DNA of 64,000 nt from Paracidobacterium acidisoli (GCF_003428625.2 NZ_QVQT02000003.1:1-64000); one strand, 5' to 3'; positions 29,701 to 38,007 are shown, counted from the stretch's first letter. Numbers and translations are program-made. Notes: generated from the letters alone by a model not told the origin.

Positions 29701-30113
29701 CGATTATTTACGAGCTGCAGGACGAGATTCACAAGGCAATGCTGGGCCTGCTGGAGCCGGTCTTCAAGGAGAACTACCTTGGCCGTGCCGAAGTGCTCAA
29801 CGTCTTCAAAATTCCAAAGGTGGGCACCATCGCCGGTTGCCGCGTCACCGACGGCATCCTGCGGCGCGACGCGGATATTCGCCTGATGCGCGGCGGAGAG
29901 CAGGTCTTCAAGGGCAAGCTCACCTCGCTCAAGCGCTTCAAGGACGATGCTCGCGAAGTGACCAACGGCATGGAGTGCGGTGTAAGCCTTTCCGGTTACA
30001 GCGACGTGCAGGTCGGCGATACGATCGAGGCCTTCACTACGGAGAAGGTTGCGGCAGAGCTGACCTCAGCGAAGCCATCAGACCGGCGGCAGGTAGGGGA
30101 AGCCGTAAGCTAA
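26718..30113 (+). CDS. infB: Translation initiation factor IF-2
   Basis: GTPase that places initiator tRNA on the 30S subunit. ATG 26718 begins MSKVRINDLARELEVKS, the conserved N-terminus; an ATG at 26688 would add ten residues. Of 1,131 residues, about 75-500 are an Ala/Pro/Val-rich and then Gly/Arg/Pro-rich linker with PGFGARPGFG-like repeats. The G-domain has GHVDHGKTS, DTPGHEAF and NKID, followed by domains II-IV. The downstream genes rbfA and truB often found with it are absent. Confidence 0.97.
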   Translation: MSKVRINDLARELEVKSRAILEALTEVGVTEKKTHSSSLEADEAERVRTYLQKSGKGHSGGGARTEAEPKPKIDWSQVSKPGDVLKAIQQKKEQEAAAARSAAAPRPAPAVTPGPVSGQTPGAAPATGSPVTARPAVNIPGSGAAVSSAPGTFRPASPATTPAAAAPAPRRIVPQPRPAPNVVMAPPAQTPAIAARPPAGPVVAKPPVTAAPSGATVSPATNVPAAAPVTVRPPAVAAQPVSTATAQAAPAVTAPVTAAAPVAVSAPAVAPAAPKTAQEAPQQAAVSAPAGAPVSSAPAPVSAPPAAATGSVAAAPGTATPASASAAPVAAAPSATATGAPAPPARRVIMPQTGPRPVYTAPPPAPVAPPPAGGQAAGSGIQRGKPIFDRRPTGGPMGGSRPQGGPGGPGGGQGQFPGGRRPMHPTRSQPGGGPPGGPRPGMGARPGFGARPGFGGPRPGMGGAPGLVPPPGEAPRPQRPGAPRGRGRQQYPKSKEGPMKGFAPPPRFGGAQVPMEPVPVTRTITVTEGISVKDLAEKLELRAKDLIATLLMRGVFVTVNQSLDGELVKDVARQFGADVQVITFEDQMANEAFENMLSQENPDELEVPRPPVVTVMGHVDHGKTSLLDAIRETDVAGGEAGGITQHIGAYKVKIGKSDSPAFGREIVFLDTPGHEAFTRMRARGAKVTDIVVIVVAADDGVMPQTLEAVDHAKAANVPMIVAVNKIDKPDAQPERVKKQLADRGLVPEDWGGSTVFVDVSAKKKQNLDLLLEMICLVADLGNLKATPGRTAVGTVIEARLDRGRGAVASVLVQNGTLRNQDSFIVGNTFGKIRAMFDDRGRAIEVAGPSTPVEILGLEGMPDAGDTFLVTADRDKAKSIAQYRKMREREAQLAKSSRVSLEGLAEQIRQAGVKELPLILKGDVTGSVEVLADSLQKMSTEKVRIKVIRSGVGAITESDVLLASASNAIIIGFNVRPERKASDLAEQEDVEIRLHSIIYELQDEIHKAMLGLLEPVFKENYLGRAEVLNVFKIPKVGTIAGCRVTDGILRRDADIRLMRGGEQVFKGKLTSLKRFKDDAREVTNGMECGVSLSGYSDVQVGDTIEAFTTEKVAAELTSAKPSDRRQVGEAVS

Positions 30114-30150
30114 GCAAAAAAAACAGACTCAGATCATAGAGTTTGGCACA

Positions 30151-30179
30151 GGGGCAGGCTTTCGAGCCTGCCCTTTATA
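30151..30179 (+). terminator. Intrinsic terminator after infB
   Basis: GGGCAGGCT-TTCG-AGCCTGCCC followed by TTTAT; a 9-bp stem with a UUCG tetraloop. Confidence 0.85.
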
Positions 30180-30188
30180 CTTGCCTGC

Positions 30189-30758
30189 GTGGATCATCTG
30201 TGGACACCGTGGCGGTATGCGTATGTGACGGAGGCCGACCGGAAGCGGCGGCAGGGAATTCCTGACGAGCTGCAGGCGTGGCCGGGCGATACAGGCTGTG
30301 TCTTCTGCAATGTGATTGCGTCGGTCGATTACGCGATTGCGAACGGCATGGATCGGGAAGAAGCCGAAGCCGCAGCAGGGATTGTACTGCGTGCGAAGCA
30401 TTGTTTTATCTGCCTGAACCGGTATCCCTACACCGCCGGACACATTATGGTGCTGCCCTATGAGCATCAGGCATCGCTGGCGGCGCTGAACACCGCGACG
30501 GCGCATGAGCTGATGGATCTGGCACAGAAGTCGGAGTGCGCGCTGGCGCAGGTGTATGCACCGGATGGATATAACTTCGGGCTGAACCTGGGGCGGGCTG
30601 CGGGAGCGGGAGTGACCGGCCATCTGCACCTGCATGCGATGCCGCGCTGGGTGGGCGATACAAACTTTATGACCGTGGTGAGCGAGACGCGCGTGCTTCC
30701 AGAGGAGCTGCGTGTGACGTGGAAGAGGCTGCGCGAAGCATTTGCCTCGGTGGAATAA
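30189..30758 (+). CDS. HIT-family hydrolase (AP4A-phosphorylase-like)
   Basis: 189 residues from GTG 30189 (MDHLWTPWRYAYV). It has the HIT active-site motif H-x-H-x-H in TGHLHLHAMPRW, the upstream GYNFGLNLGRAAGAG segment and an N-terminal CVFC pair that may bind zinc with CFIC. The WTPWR N-terminus matches the branch related to mycobacterial AP4A phosphorylase; the substrate is inferred from the family. Confidence 0.93.
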   Translation: MDHLWTPWRYAYVTEADRKRRQGIPDELQAWPGDTGCVFCNVIASVDYAIANGMDREEAEAAAGIVLRAKHCFICLNRYPYTAGHIMVLPYEHQASLAALNTATAHELMDLAQKSECALAQVYAPDGYNFGLNLGRAAGAGVTGHLHLHAMPRWVGDTNFMTVVSETRVLPEELRVTWKRLREAFASVE

Positions 30759-30915
30759 GTGCAGGTGTTTTCCCTGTTATTCCGTTGATCTTTCGAGACG
30801 CATTCCTGGAATGCAAGCGTATCCCTTTGCGTTTTCCGTACAGTCAATCCGTTTGTGAGCCTCCGCAGTATGCGAAAACAACATCCAACCCAGGAAGAAC
30901 GCAGGAGGAATTGCT

Positions 30916-31187
30916 ATGACCCACACGCACGGAAAACAACACACGAAGAGCAGGAGCAGGATCGCACAGCAGCGCCGGCGCAGGTGCAGCCAGTCCCTCC
31001 TGACAACGCGGCCCGCTCAGGCGACCGGCATGCCGAGCAGCGCGAGCATTTGAAGCGCAACGTTGCGGAAGGGCAGACGCAGCGGCATCCCGAGACTCCG
31101 GCGGGGCAGCATGCGACAGGATCGTTTACGGACGATGCGGGGCAGGAAACGGCCGGCGAAGAGCATAACAGGCGCAAGGCCGGCTGA
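30916..31187 (+). pseudogene. Small hydrophilic protein gene, apparently frameshifted
   Basis: AGGAGGAATTGCT directly precedes ATG 30916, but that frame (MTHTHGKQH...) closes at 31053. From 30942 another frame encodes a low-complexity, very polar protein (HEEQEQDRTAAPAQ ... EHLKRNVAEGQTQRHPETP, ending EEHNRRKAG) to 31187. Removing one CA of the CACACA run at 30940-30945 joins them into a continuous ~90-residue protein. Either the gene is frameshifted, or the sequence has an error, or a site-poor upstream start (GTG 30855) is used. Function unknown. Confidence 0.5.
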
Positions 31188-31202
31188 TGGGCGCTGCCGC
31201 GG

Positions 31203-32696
31203 TCAGGGCTTTTCGGTCTCCGTCATGGACATCACGTTGTCCTGAGCTGCCGCGGCAAGCTCGAAAAGCTCGGGTGACGGTTCCTCGATGGCCTGTTCGA
31301 CTACGACAAGCGGAAAGCTCTTTGTGGGTTTGATTCCGAGACCTTTCAGCATTTCTGCCTGACGGATAGCGTTGCCTTTTCCCTGAGCCAGCTTTTTATA
31401 TGCCTCATCGTAGCTCTGGCGAGCTGCTTCGAGACTACGTCCAACATCGGTCAGATCTTTTGCAAAGGCCGCGAGCTTATCGTAAAGCTCACCACCGCGG
31501 CGGACGATCTCCTGAACGTTTCTCGTTTGCTGTTCCTGCCGCCAGAGGTGAGAGACGGTACGCAGCACAAAGAGGAGTGTAGTACGGCTGACGAGAAGGA
31601 TATTCCGGTTCCAGGCCTCTTCCCAGAGCCGGCTATCCTGCGCGAGGGCCAGCATAAAAGCAGGCTCAATGGGGATGAACATCACAACGAAGTCGAGTGA
31701 TCTGAGGCCGTAGATCGACTGATAGTTGCGCTGGGAGAGCTCTTTGATGTGGCCGCGCACGGAGGCGAGATGACGGCTGAGTGCATCGCTGCGGAAGGCC
31801 TCATCATCGCTGCTGCAATAGTTGTTGTAATCCACCAGCGAGACCTTGGCGTCGATGATGATGTGCCGTCCCTCGGGCAGATTGAGGATGACATCGGGTT
31901 TGACGCGGCTGCGATCTTCGCGCTGGAAGTTCTCCTGCACGCGATATTCGTGGCCTTTGCGAAGACCGGAGGATTCGAGCAGGCTTTCGAGGACGAATTC
32001 ACCCCAGTCGCCCTGTATTTTGGAGGAGCCTTTGAGCGCGCTGACCAGATTGGTGGCATCCTGCGAGAGGCGCTCGTTCAGCGTACGAAGCTGATCGATC
32101 TGCGTCTTCAGCTCGGAGCGGCCGGCGATGCCGTCTTTCTGAAGGCTCTCGACTTTTGTCTGAAACTCTCCAAATTTCTCTTTAAGCGGATGAAGCAGGT
32201 TCGTGAGATTCGTCTGATTCTGTTCGGTGAAGGCTTTTGATTTTTGCTCGAGAATTTCGTTTGCCAGCGCTTTGAACTGATTGGATAGCTCCTGACGCGC
32301 CGCAGTGAGCATGGCAAGCTTCTCTTCGGCATTCACACGCTCTTTGTCGAGAGCGGTGCGCAGTCTCGCATTCTCTGTTTCGAGCGTGCCCGCCTGTGTG
32401 CGCCACTGTTCGGCTTCGGTTCTGGATTTTTCCAGAGCGCTGCGCAGATCAGCCATTTGTGCGGCGATCTGCGTACTGGTGGCTTCAAGGGAGGCAACAC
32501 GGGCGAGGCCGGCCGTTTCACGCTCACGGACTATGTCGAGCGCGGTGTTCTTTGCAGCGAGCTCAGAGGCGAGCGCTTCGGCCCGCGCCTGCAGCGGCTG
32601 CAGCTCCACACTGCGCCGGCTGGCGAGAAGAAGGAAGACGAGCAGGCCGCCGGCGGCGAGTCCAAGAATGAGCGCTGCAGCCAGAGAAAAAAGCAT
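31203..32696 (-). CDS. rmuC: DNA recombination protein RmuC
   Basis: Putative nuclease-fold protein that limits inversions at short repeats. The 497-residue product has an N-terminal membrane helix (LAAALILGLAAGGLLVFLLL), a long coiled coil (~30-195), then the RmuC domain with GDWGEFVLESLLESSGL and DVILNLPEGRHIIIDAKVSL (restriction-endonuclease-like core) and LDFVVMFIPIEPAF. Confidence 0.95.
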   Translation of the reverse strand: MLFSLAAALILGLAAGGLLVFLLLASRRSVELQPLQARAEALASELAAKNTALDIVRERETAGLARVASLEATSTQIAAQMADLRSALEKSRTEAEQWRTQAGTLETENARLRTALDKERVNAEEKLAMLTAARQELSNQFKALANEILEQKSKAFTEQNQTNLTNLLHPLKEKFGEFQTKVESLQKDGIAGRSELKTQIDQLRTLNERLSQDATNLVSALKGSSKIQGDWGEFVLESLLESSGLRKGHEYRVQENFQREDRSRVKPDVILNLPEGRHIIIDAKVSLVDYNNYCSSDDEAFRSDALSRHLASVRGHIKELSQRNYQSIYGLRSLDFVVMFIPIEPAFMLALAQDSRLWEEAWNRNILLVSRTTLLFVLRTVSHLWRQEQQTRNVQEIVRRGGELYDKLAAFAKDLTDVGRSLEAARQSYDEAYKKLAQGKGNAIRQAEMLKGLGIKPTKSFPLVVVEQAIEEPSPELFELAAAAQDNVMSMTETEKP

Positions 32697-32768
32697 ATCT
32701 GCATCTTACGCCTTACGTATTTTCTTCGCCCGGATAAAGATGTGCGCCGGGGGGCACGAGAAGATCCC

Positions 32769-34212
32769 TCATTGTGAGATTGTTCCGTCCGGTGAAGGAG
32801 CCATGTCCATTACGACCTGATTTCGTCCCGCAGCTTTTGCTGTGTAAAGCGACTGATCGGCGCGAGCTAACAGTTTCTCGTAGTCCAGCTCCCCGGCGAA
32901 TGCGGCTATCCCCAGGCTGGCAGTTACAGAGAGGACGTTCCCGTCCGGAAGCCGGAGAATGAGGTCCTGAATACATTGCCGTATGCGTTCAGCGATGTTG
33001 CCGGCGAGAGAGGGATCGCAATCCACGAGCACGATTAATACTTCTTCTCCCCCATAGCGGAAGATGAAGTCAGAAGGGCGACAACATTGCGTAATGGCGG
33101 CAGAAACCTGCTGCAGCACGGCATCTCCAGCCAGATGGCCAAAGGTATCGTTGACCTCTTTAAAGCGGTCGATGTCGAACATGAGGATACAAAAGCCCCG
33201 GTCTTTTCGAATCTTCTGGAGTGCGATTTCACGCATCAACACCGTCGGCAGGAAGCGCCGATTGAGCAGGTAAGTTAGTGGATCGCGGCCATTTTCGATT
33301 TCCAGACGGGCTTCGAAAAGATTGTTCAGGCTGAATTTGACGGAGGCTATCTCCTGCTGAATACGCGATCAGTGAACCGACCACGTTTCGTTCAGCATAG
33401 ACGGCGGACTCGAGCGCCGGCACAAGGTCAGTGTCGATTCTGGTAACGGCATCCACGATCACGCCGACTTCCATCGCACCTTCGAAAAGAAGGCGTGCCT
33501 TATGGTCAAGCCAGAGGCCGAAGTCTGATTTTCCCAGGAGAGGAAGACACTGAATATCGCCAGACTGGCAGAAGGAAGTCAAAATATGCTGGACCCACTC
33601 CATGAGCGCAGCGCGCTGCCGCTCTTTCTCCATGGCGAGATTCTGACAGAGCGCCTGCAGCCGGTATGTCTCTTCCAGCCGCGCATGTTTGGCCTGCCTA
33701 GAATAAAAGCTGGCCGCCCGAATTTCTACGGAAATATCGATGATGAATACCAAACATTTAACGGTTTCCAGAAGCTGTTCGGATGAAAGGGGAAGAGTCC
33801 CGAGATGCGATATAAACCAGAGTTTCAGTTTGCGCATGGACCGCGATAAAGCGTAAGGGGGCAGCCCAATGCGCGCCATCATTCGTCCAACTTCCTTCTG
33901 GCGTTCACAATACTCGTCGACCGCATCTGGATCGAGCATCAACAGATGCTCGATCCATTTCAGGAATAATTCGGTGATCTCCTGACGTCCCGCATCGGTT
34001 GGAATCACACTGGCGATCTCGCGGTCTTTTGTGAGAAAGGCTACATATCGATCGCATAAATCCTGAATGTGATCGGTCAGAATCCGGTGCAGAATTTCCC
34101 GGCACCGCGTATCCACAGAAGAGACGTAAGCCTGCCACTCGGCAGCAGTTTCGCGCAGGGCCTCAGCTTCGAGCGTTGGCAAATGTATGTTTCTCCTTTG
34201 AAAGTTCGCCAT
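32769..34212 (-). pseudogene. DosC-like globin-coupled diguanylate cyclase, frameshifted
   Basis: The first reading frame (from 34212; TTG 34182 after AAAGGAG is an alternative start) covers a globin-type sensor domain and the linker SDFGLWLDHKARLLFEGAMEVG, which closely resembles Escherichia coli DosC (YddV). One extra base near 33360-33361 then breaks the frame. The other frame continues QQEIASVKFSLNNLFEARLE and NGRDPLTYLLNRRFLP into a GGDEF domain ending at 32769. That domain has an RxxD inhibitory site (RPSD) and RYGGEEV in place of GG(D/E)EF. Repaired, it would be about 480 residues, close to DosC (~460). The proximal haem His is Met in MMARIGLP. Sequencing error cannot be excluded. Confidence 0.82.
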
Positions 34213-34307
34213 TTTATTTTACAGGTAAAATTTTTTATCACGCGCGAAGATGCTTCTTTCTTCCTGTCCGGCCGGGCTGGAAGTTATTGCGGGCCATTCG
34301 CCCGGTA

Positions 34308-34385
34308 GAGAGAAGCGGGAGCGCCGGATACAGCCTCCGTTTGGAGAGAAGACGTAACGCTGCGGTGAGTGGAATGACGCGCCGG
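34308..34385 (+). repeat. 78-bp direct repeat, upstream copy (mscS 3'-end remnant)
   Basis: This aligns without gaps to 35704-35781 at 70 of 78 positions. In the mscS frame it reads EKRERRIQPPFGEKT then TAA, against EKQERLMQPPFAEKT at the real mscS end. It looks like the 3' end of a lost mscS-like paralogue, including its stop codon and 3' flank. Nothing else gene-like was seen in 34213-34613. Confidence 0.8.
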
Positions 34386-34613
34386 ACCGGTAAAGCGACC
34401 GATAATCCCGCAAACCTGCGGCAGGCTTTTCGCATCCTCTTTTCGTAGCGCCTGCGGGAGAATCATGCACCGCAGGCGATAAGCGAACGGCCGAAGCTGC
34501 GGTTTCCCCTCAATGCTGTGCGAGTTCCGCACAAGAGCCGGCATGGCAGATTCCGCGAACAGTCTGAAACCGAAAGCTGAAACCAAAAACCAGATATCAA
34601 CGCCCGGAGATCT

Positions 34614-35753
34614 ATGTCTGCCCTCCCTCAGTCGACACTGCATATTCTTCGCGCTCACTGGATTCACTGGCTGATCGGTCTGGCCATTCTGGTTGCCGCG
34701 GTAGTCCTCAGCTCTTTTGTGCGCAGTATCCTTACGCGGCTGCTGGCGCGTATCCGCGGTTTTCACTTCGGCGACAACTCGCCGCTGGCACGCATCGTGC
34801 ATCGGGTTCGACGTCCGGTTCAGGCGCTGGTTCTGTTTACCGGGGTTGGCTTCATTCTGCCGCTGCTGGATATGCCTGCAGTGTATCTGGGGCCGATGCA
34901 GAAGGCTCTGGCGGTGCTGTGGTTTATCGCTCTTGGCTGGCTGATGATCTCCGCGGTCTATTGTCTTGAGGATCTGCTGATTCTGCGCTTCGACATTTCC
35001 GTCGCCGATAATCTGCGCGCGCGCCGGGCACGCACGCAGCTCCAGCTGATGCGACGCATGCTGATCACGCTGCTGATCGTGATCGATGTCGGCCTCGCGC
35101 TCTCTGTCTTTCGCGATTCGCAGATCTGGCACTATGGTGCGGGGCTGCTCGCTTCGGCCGGGCTGGCCAGTCTGGTGCTGGCCACGGCAGCCAAGTCTTC
35201 GGCTTCGAATCTTCTGGCTGGTCTGCAGATCGCCTTCACCGAACCGATTCGTCTGGACGATGTGGTGATTGTGCAGGGCGAATGGGGGCGCATCGAAGAG
35301 ATCACGACGACTTATGTTGTTGTCGCGATCTGGGATCAACGGCGCCTGATCGTGCCACTGAGCTATTTCATCGAGAATCCATTTCAGAACTGGACACGGA
35401 ATACCGCCGATCTCCTGGGGTATCCCTATCTTTACGTCGATTATTCGGTGCCGGTGGAGCCGCTTCGTCAGGAATTCCGACGGATTCTGGAGGCCTCGCC
35501 CGACTGGGATAAACGGGTTTGCGTGCTGCAGGTCACCAATCTCTCCGAGCATACGATGGAGATTCGCTGCCTGCTGAGCGCCGCCGACTCGAGCAGGCAG
35601 TTCAATATCTGCTGCGAGGTTCGCGAGAAGATGGTGACTTACATTCAGAAGAATTATCCGGACGCGTTTCCGCGTACGCGCTTCAGCGCTGTCTCATCCG
35701 GCGGAGAGAAGCAGGAGCGTCTGATGCAGCCTCCGTTTGCAGAGAAGACATAA
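34614..35753 (+). CDS. MscS-family mechanosensitive ion channel
   Basis: 379-residue inner-membrane channel. Four N-terminal hydrophobic segments (about 18-42, 62-85, 100-122, 150-170) precede the pore helix region (AGLLASAGLASLVLATAAKSS) and the MscS beta-domain PIRLDDVVIVQGEWGRIEEI ... LIVPLSYFIENPFQNWTR. A soluble alpha/beta C-domain follows. The extra N-terminal helices place it with YnaI/YbdG-like members rather than the three-helix MscS. Flanked by the 78-bp repeat and lying between two c-di-GMP genes. Confidence 0.94.
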   Translation: MSALPQSTLHILRAHWIHWLIGLAILVAAVVLSSFVRSILTRLLARIRGFHFGDNSPLARIVHRVRRPVQALVLFTGVGFILPLLDMPAVYLGPMQKALAVLWFIALGWLMISAVYCLEDLLILRFDISVADNLRARRARTQLQLMRRMLITLLIVIDVGLALSVFRDSQIWHYGAGLLASAGLASLVLATAAKSSASNLLAGLQIAFTEPIRLDDVVIVQGEWGRIEEITTTYVVVAIWDQRRLIVPLSYFIENPFQNWTRNTADLLGYPYLYVDYSVPVEPLRQEFRRILEASPDWDKRVCVLQVTNLSEHTMEIRCLLSAADSSRQFNICCEVREKMVTYIQKNYPDAFPRTRFSAVSSGGEKQERLMQPPFAEKT

Positions 35754-35781
35754 CGCTGCGGCGAGTGGAATGATGCGCCGG
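35704..35781 (+). repeat. 78-bp direct repeat, downstream copy (mscS 3' end)
   Basis: Covers the last 16 sense codons and stop of mscS plus 28 bases beyond. Partner copy at 34308-34385, 1,396 bp upstream in the same orientation. Confidence 0.8.
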
Positions 35782-35825
35782 CGCGAAGGTCAGAATCTGT
35801 TCAGTTTGTTCCCCGCGATGGCGAG

Positions 35826-37865
35826 TCAGGAAGTGCTGGCGGCAAGCCTTGCCTGCAGATCTTCCACGATATGACGCAGCCGCTCGCGCTCTCCCGCGCC
35901 GTCGTTTGCGTTGGTAATGGCGGCAACGCAGCCGGTGATCGTGCCGTCTGCGGACTGGATGGGAGCAGCGGTCACACAGATCCAGATCATCTGCCCGTCG
36001 CCCCGCCGATAGCGGAATTCTTCTGCGTCGGTTGTTTTGCCGAAGAAGATGGCGCGCTCCAGAGGCAGATCCCTTGCATGAACCGGTTCTCCATCGGGAT
36101 AAAAGACGACTCCCTGCTGCTGTTCGGCCAGATCGACTCCCCGGAAGAGCGGACGGCCCAGGATGGCTTCAGCCTGAGGATTACCCATGACAATGCGACC
36201 TCCGGGGGCCTCGGCGATGACGATACCCACCGGGACGGCCTGAAAAACGGCCTGCAGCCGGGCTTCGCTTTGCCTCAGCGCCTCTTCTGCCCGCTTGCGG
36301 TCATCGATATCCTCGACCGTTCCGTACCAGCGCACAATCTTTCCGCCTGACCCGCGACGCGCGGCTGCGCGCGCACGCACCCATCGCCATTTGCCATCGC
36401 CCCGGCCGACCCGGTATTCGATATCGAGCGGTCTGCCGGTACGGAGGCACACGTTCCAGATATTCTGCACACGCTCAAGATCGTCCGGGTGCACCGCCTG
36501 TTTCCAGCCATCGCCCCGCGTCTGCTCTTTCGTCTGCCCGGTGAGGCTCTCCCATTTAGGACCGGAATCGAGAATGGCTCCCTCGGCGTCGGCGGTCCAT
36601 GGCACCTCGGCGTTCAGCTCCACGGCATTGCGATAGTGATCCTCGCTCTCGATGAGAGCCTCCTGCGCCTTTTTGCGCAGGGTGATGTCCACAACCGCGC
36701 AGGAGACGCCCATGATCTCGCCGGCCTCGTCACGGACCGGTTCATAGGACATGAGCAGATATTTTTTTCCGCCGGGCTCCTGCGCATGGGGCCTTTCTAT
36801 CTCGAGGTCGGAGATCGATTCGCCCATGAGAGCCCGGTGCAGCCAAGGCTCCACTTCGGCAAAGGCCTCGGGCAGTATTTCGGCCACGGTGCGTCCCAGA
36901 TGCTGGGAAAGCGGCTTGCCTGTGATTTCGGCGAGGCAGCGGTTAAGGCTGCGATAGCGCAGATTGCGGTCGAGAAAGCAGAGGCCGACCGGGGCGCCGT
37001 CATAAATCGCCTGCAGCTGTGCCAGACGCTGCGCGGGAAGGGCTTCCAGCTGAAGGGCCACCTCTTCACCAGGCGGCTTCGGCGCGGAGACATTCGCCAC
37101 GGTCCCGAGTGTCTTCGCCGCCAGAATGGCCGGCAGCTCCGCGGCGGGAACAGCGCGGCTGAAGAGCCAGCCCTGCCCGAGCTCGCAGCCCATCCGGAAG
37201 AGCATTTCCGCCTGTTCCTGCTCTTCGATGCCTTCCGCCACGGTTTCCATCCCAAGGCTATGCCCCAGGCCCACAACAGCGGCTGCGATCTTCCGGCTGC
37301 CTCGCTGATAATTCATCGAGCGCACGAAGCTCGAATCGATTTTGATTCGATCGAGAGGTAAAGCCTGCAGGTGGCGCAGGCTGGAGTAACCGGTTCCAAA
37401 GTCGTCGAGCGCAAGCTGGGCTCCCATCTCCTTAAGCTCCTCGGCAATGACTGAGGCGAGCTCCAGATTCAGCACGAGAGCGCTTTCGGTGATCTCGACG
37501 ATCAGGCGGCGAAAGGGGAAGTGCGCGCGCTCGGCTACAGCATGCAGGCGCGAGGCGAAGATGCGATTGCGAAGCTGGATGGGAGAGATGTTGACTGAAA
37601 GTGTCAGATGCTCCGGAAGTCCGGCTCCGACGGCGAAGGCCTGTGTCAGCAGCCTTTCGGTGAGCGATCCGATCAGCTCTGTCCGCTCGGCGAGGGGGAT
37701 AAAATCGACAGGCGGGATCAGCCCGTTTTCCGGGTGCTGCCAGCGCGCCAGTACCTCGAAGCCGGATAGCCGTCCGGTTCTCAGTTCAACAATGGACTGA
37801 AACCAGGGAACAATCTCATCCCGTTCGAGGGCCTTGCGCAGGTCATTTTCGTTCAGGGGAGACAT
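35826..37865 (-). CDS. EAL-domain c-di-GMP phosphodiesterase with three C-terminal PAS domains
   Basis: 679 residues. The N-terminal EAL domain (1-~250) begins with FEVLARW (EVL for EAL) and keeps the metal and catalytic set: Asn of SVNISP, Glu of EITES, DD of ALDDFGTGYSS, Lys of IKIDSSF, Glu of AEGIEEQEQ, Gln of GQGWLFS. It is probably active, hydrolysing c-di-GMP to pGpG. Three PAS/PAC units follow (~285-410, ~415-545, ~545-660) with WRWVRARA and VDITLRKKAQEAL linkers. PAS sensors after, not before, the output domain is an unusual order. No kinase or GGDEF part. Confidence 0.93.
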   Translation of the reverse strand: MSPLNENDLRKALERDEIVPWFQSIVELRTGRLSGFEVLARWQHPENGLIPPVDFIPLAERTELIGSLTERLLTQAFAVGAGLPEHLTLSVNISPIQLRNRIFASRLHAVAERAHFPFRRLIVEITESALVLNLELASVIAEELKEMGAQLALDDFGTGYSSLRHLQALPLDRIKIDSSFVRSMNYQRGSRKIAAAVVGLGHSLGMETVAEGIEEQEQAEMLFRMGCELGQGWLFSRAVPAAELPAILAAKTLGTVANVSAPKPPGEEVALQLEALPAQRLAQLQAIYDGAPVGLCFLDRNLRYRSLNRCLAEITGKPLSQHLGRTVAEILPEAFAEVEPWLHRALMGESISDLEIERPHAQEPGGKKYLLMSYEPVRDEAGEIMGVSCAVVDITLRKKAQEALIESEDHYRNAVELNAEVPWTADAEGAILDSGPKWESLTGQTKEQTRGDGWKQAVHPDDLERVQNIWNVCLRTGRPLDIEYRVGRGDGKWRWVRARAAARRGSGGKIVRWYGTVEDIDDRKRAEEALRQSEARLQAVFQAVPVGIVIAEAPGGRIVMGNPQAEAILGRPLFRGVDLAEQQQGVVFYPDGEPVHARDLPLERAIFFGKTTDAEEFRYRRGDGQMIWICVTAAPIQSADGTITGCVAAITNANDGAGERERLRHIVEDLQARLAASTS

Positions 37866-38007
37866 GCGACACAGAAATACTACGCCGGAACGATCCCGAG
37901 ACCCATCGCAAAGTCACTATCGTACCGTTCTGATCCATCCATAACGGGAAATGCTGTACTCGTTTTCACAAAGGAAACTGCACCTGTGCCGGTTCTCGGC
38001 TGCGGCC

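Noticed and set aside
34284-35552. 422-codon minus-strand frame opposite mscS
   Set aside because: The plus strand encodes a clear MscS protein with membrane helices; the antisense product is His/Arg/Gln-rich.
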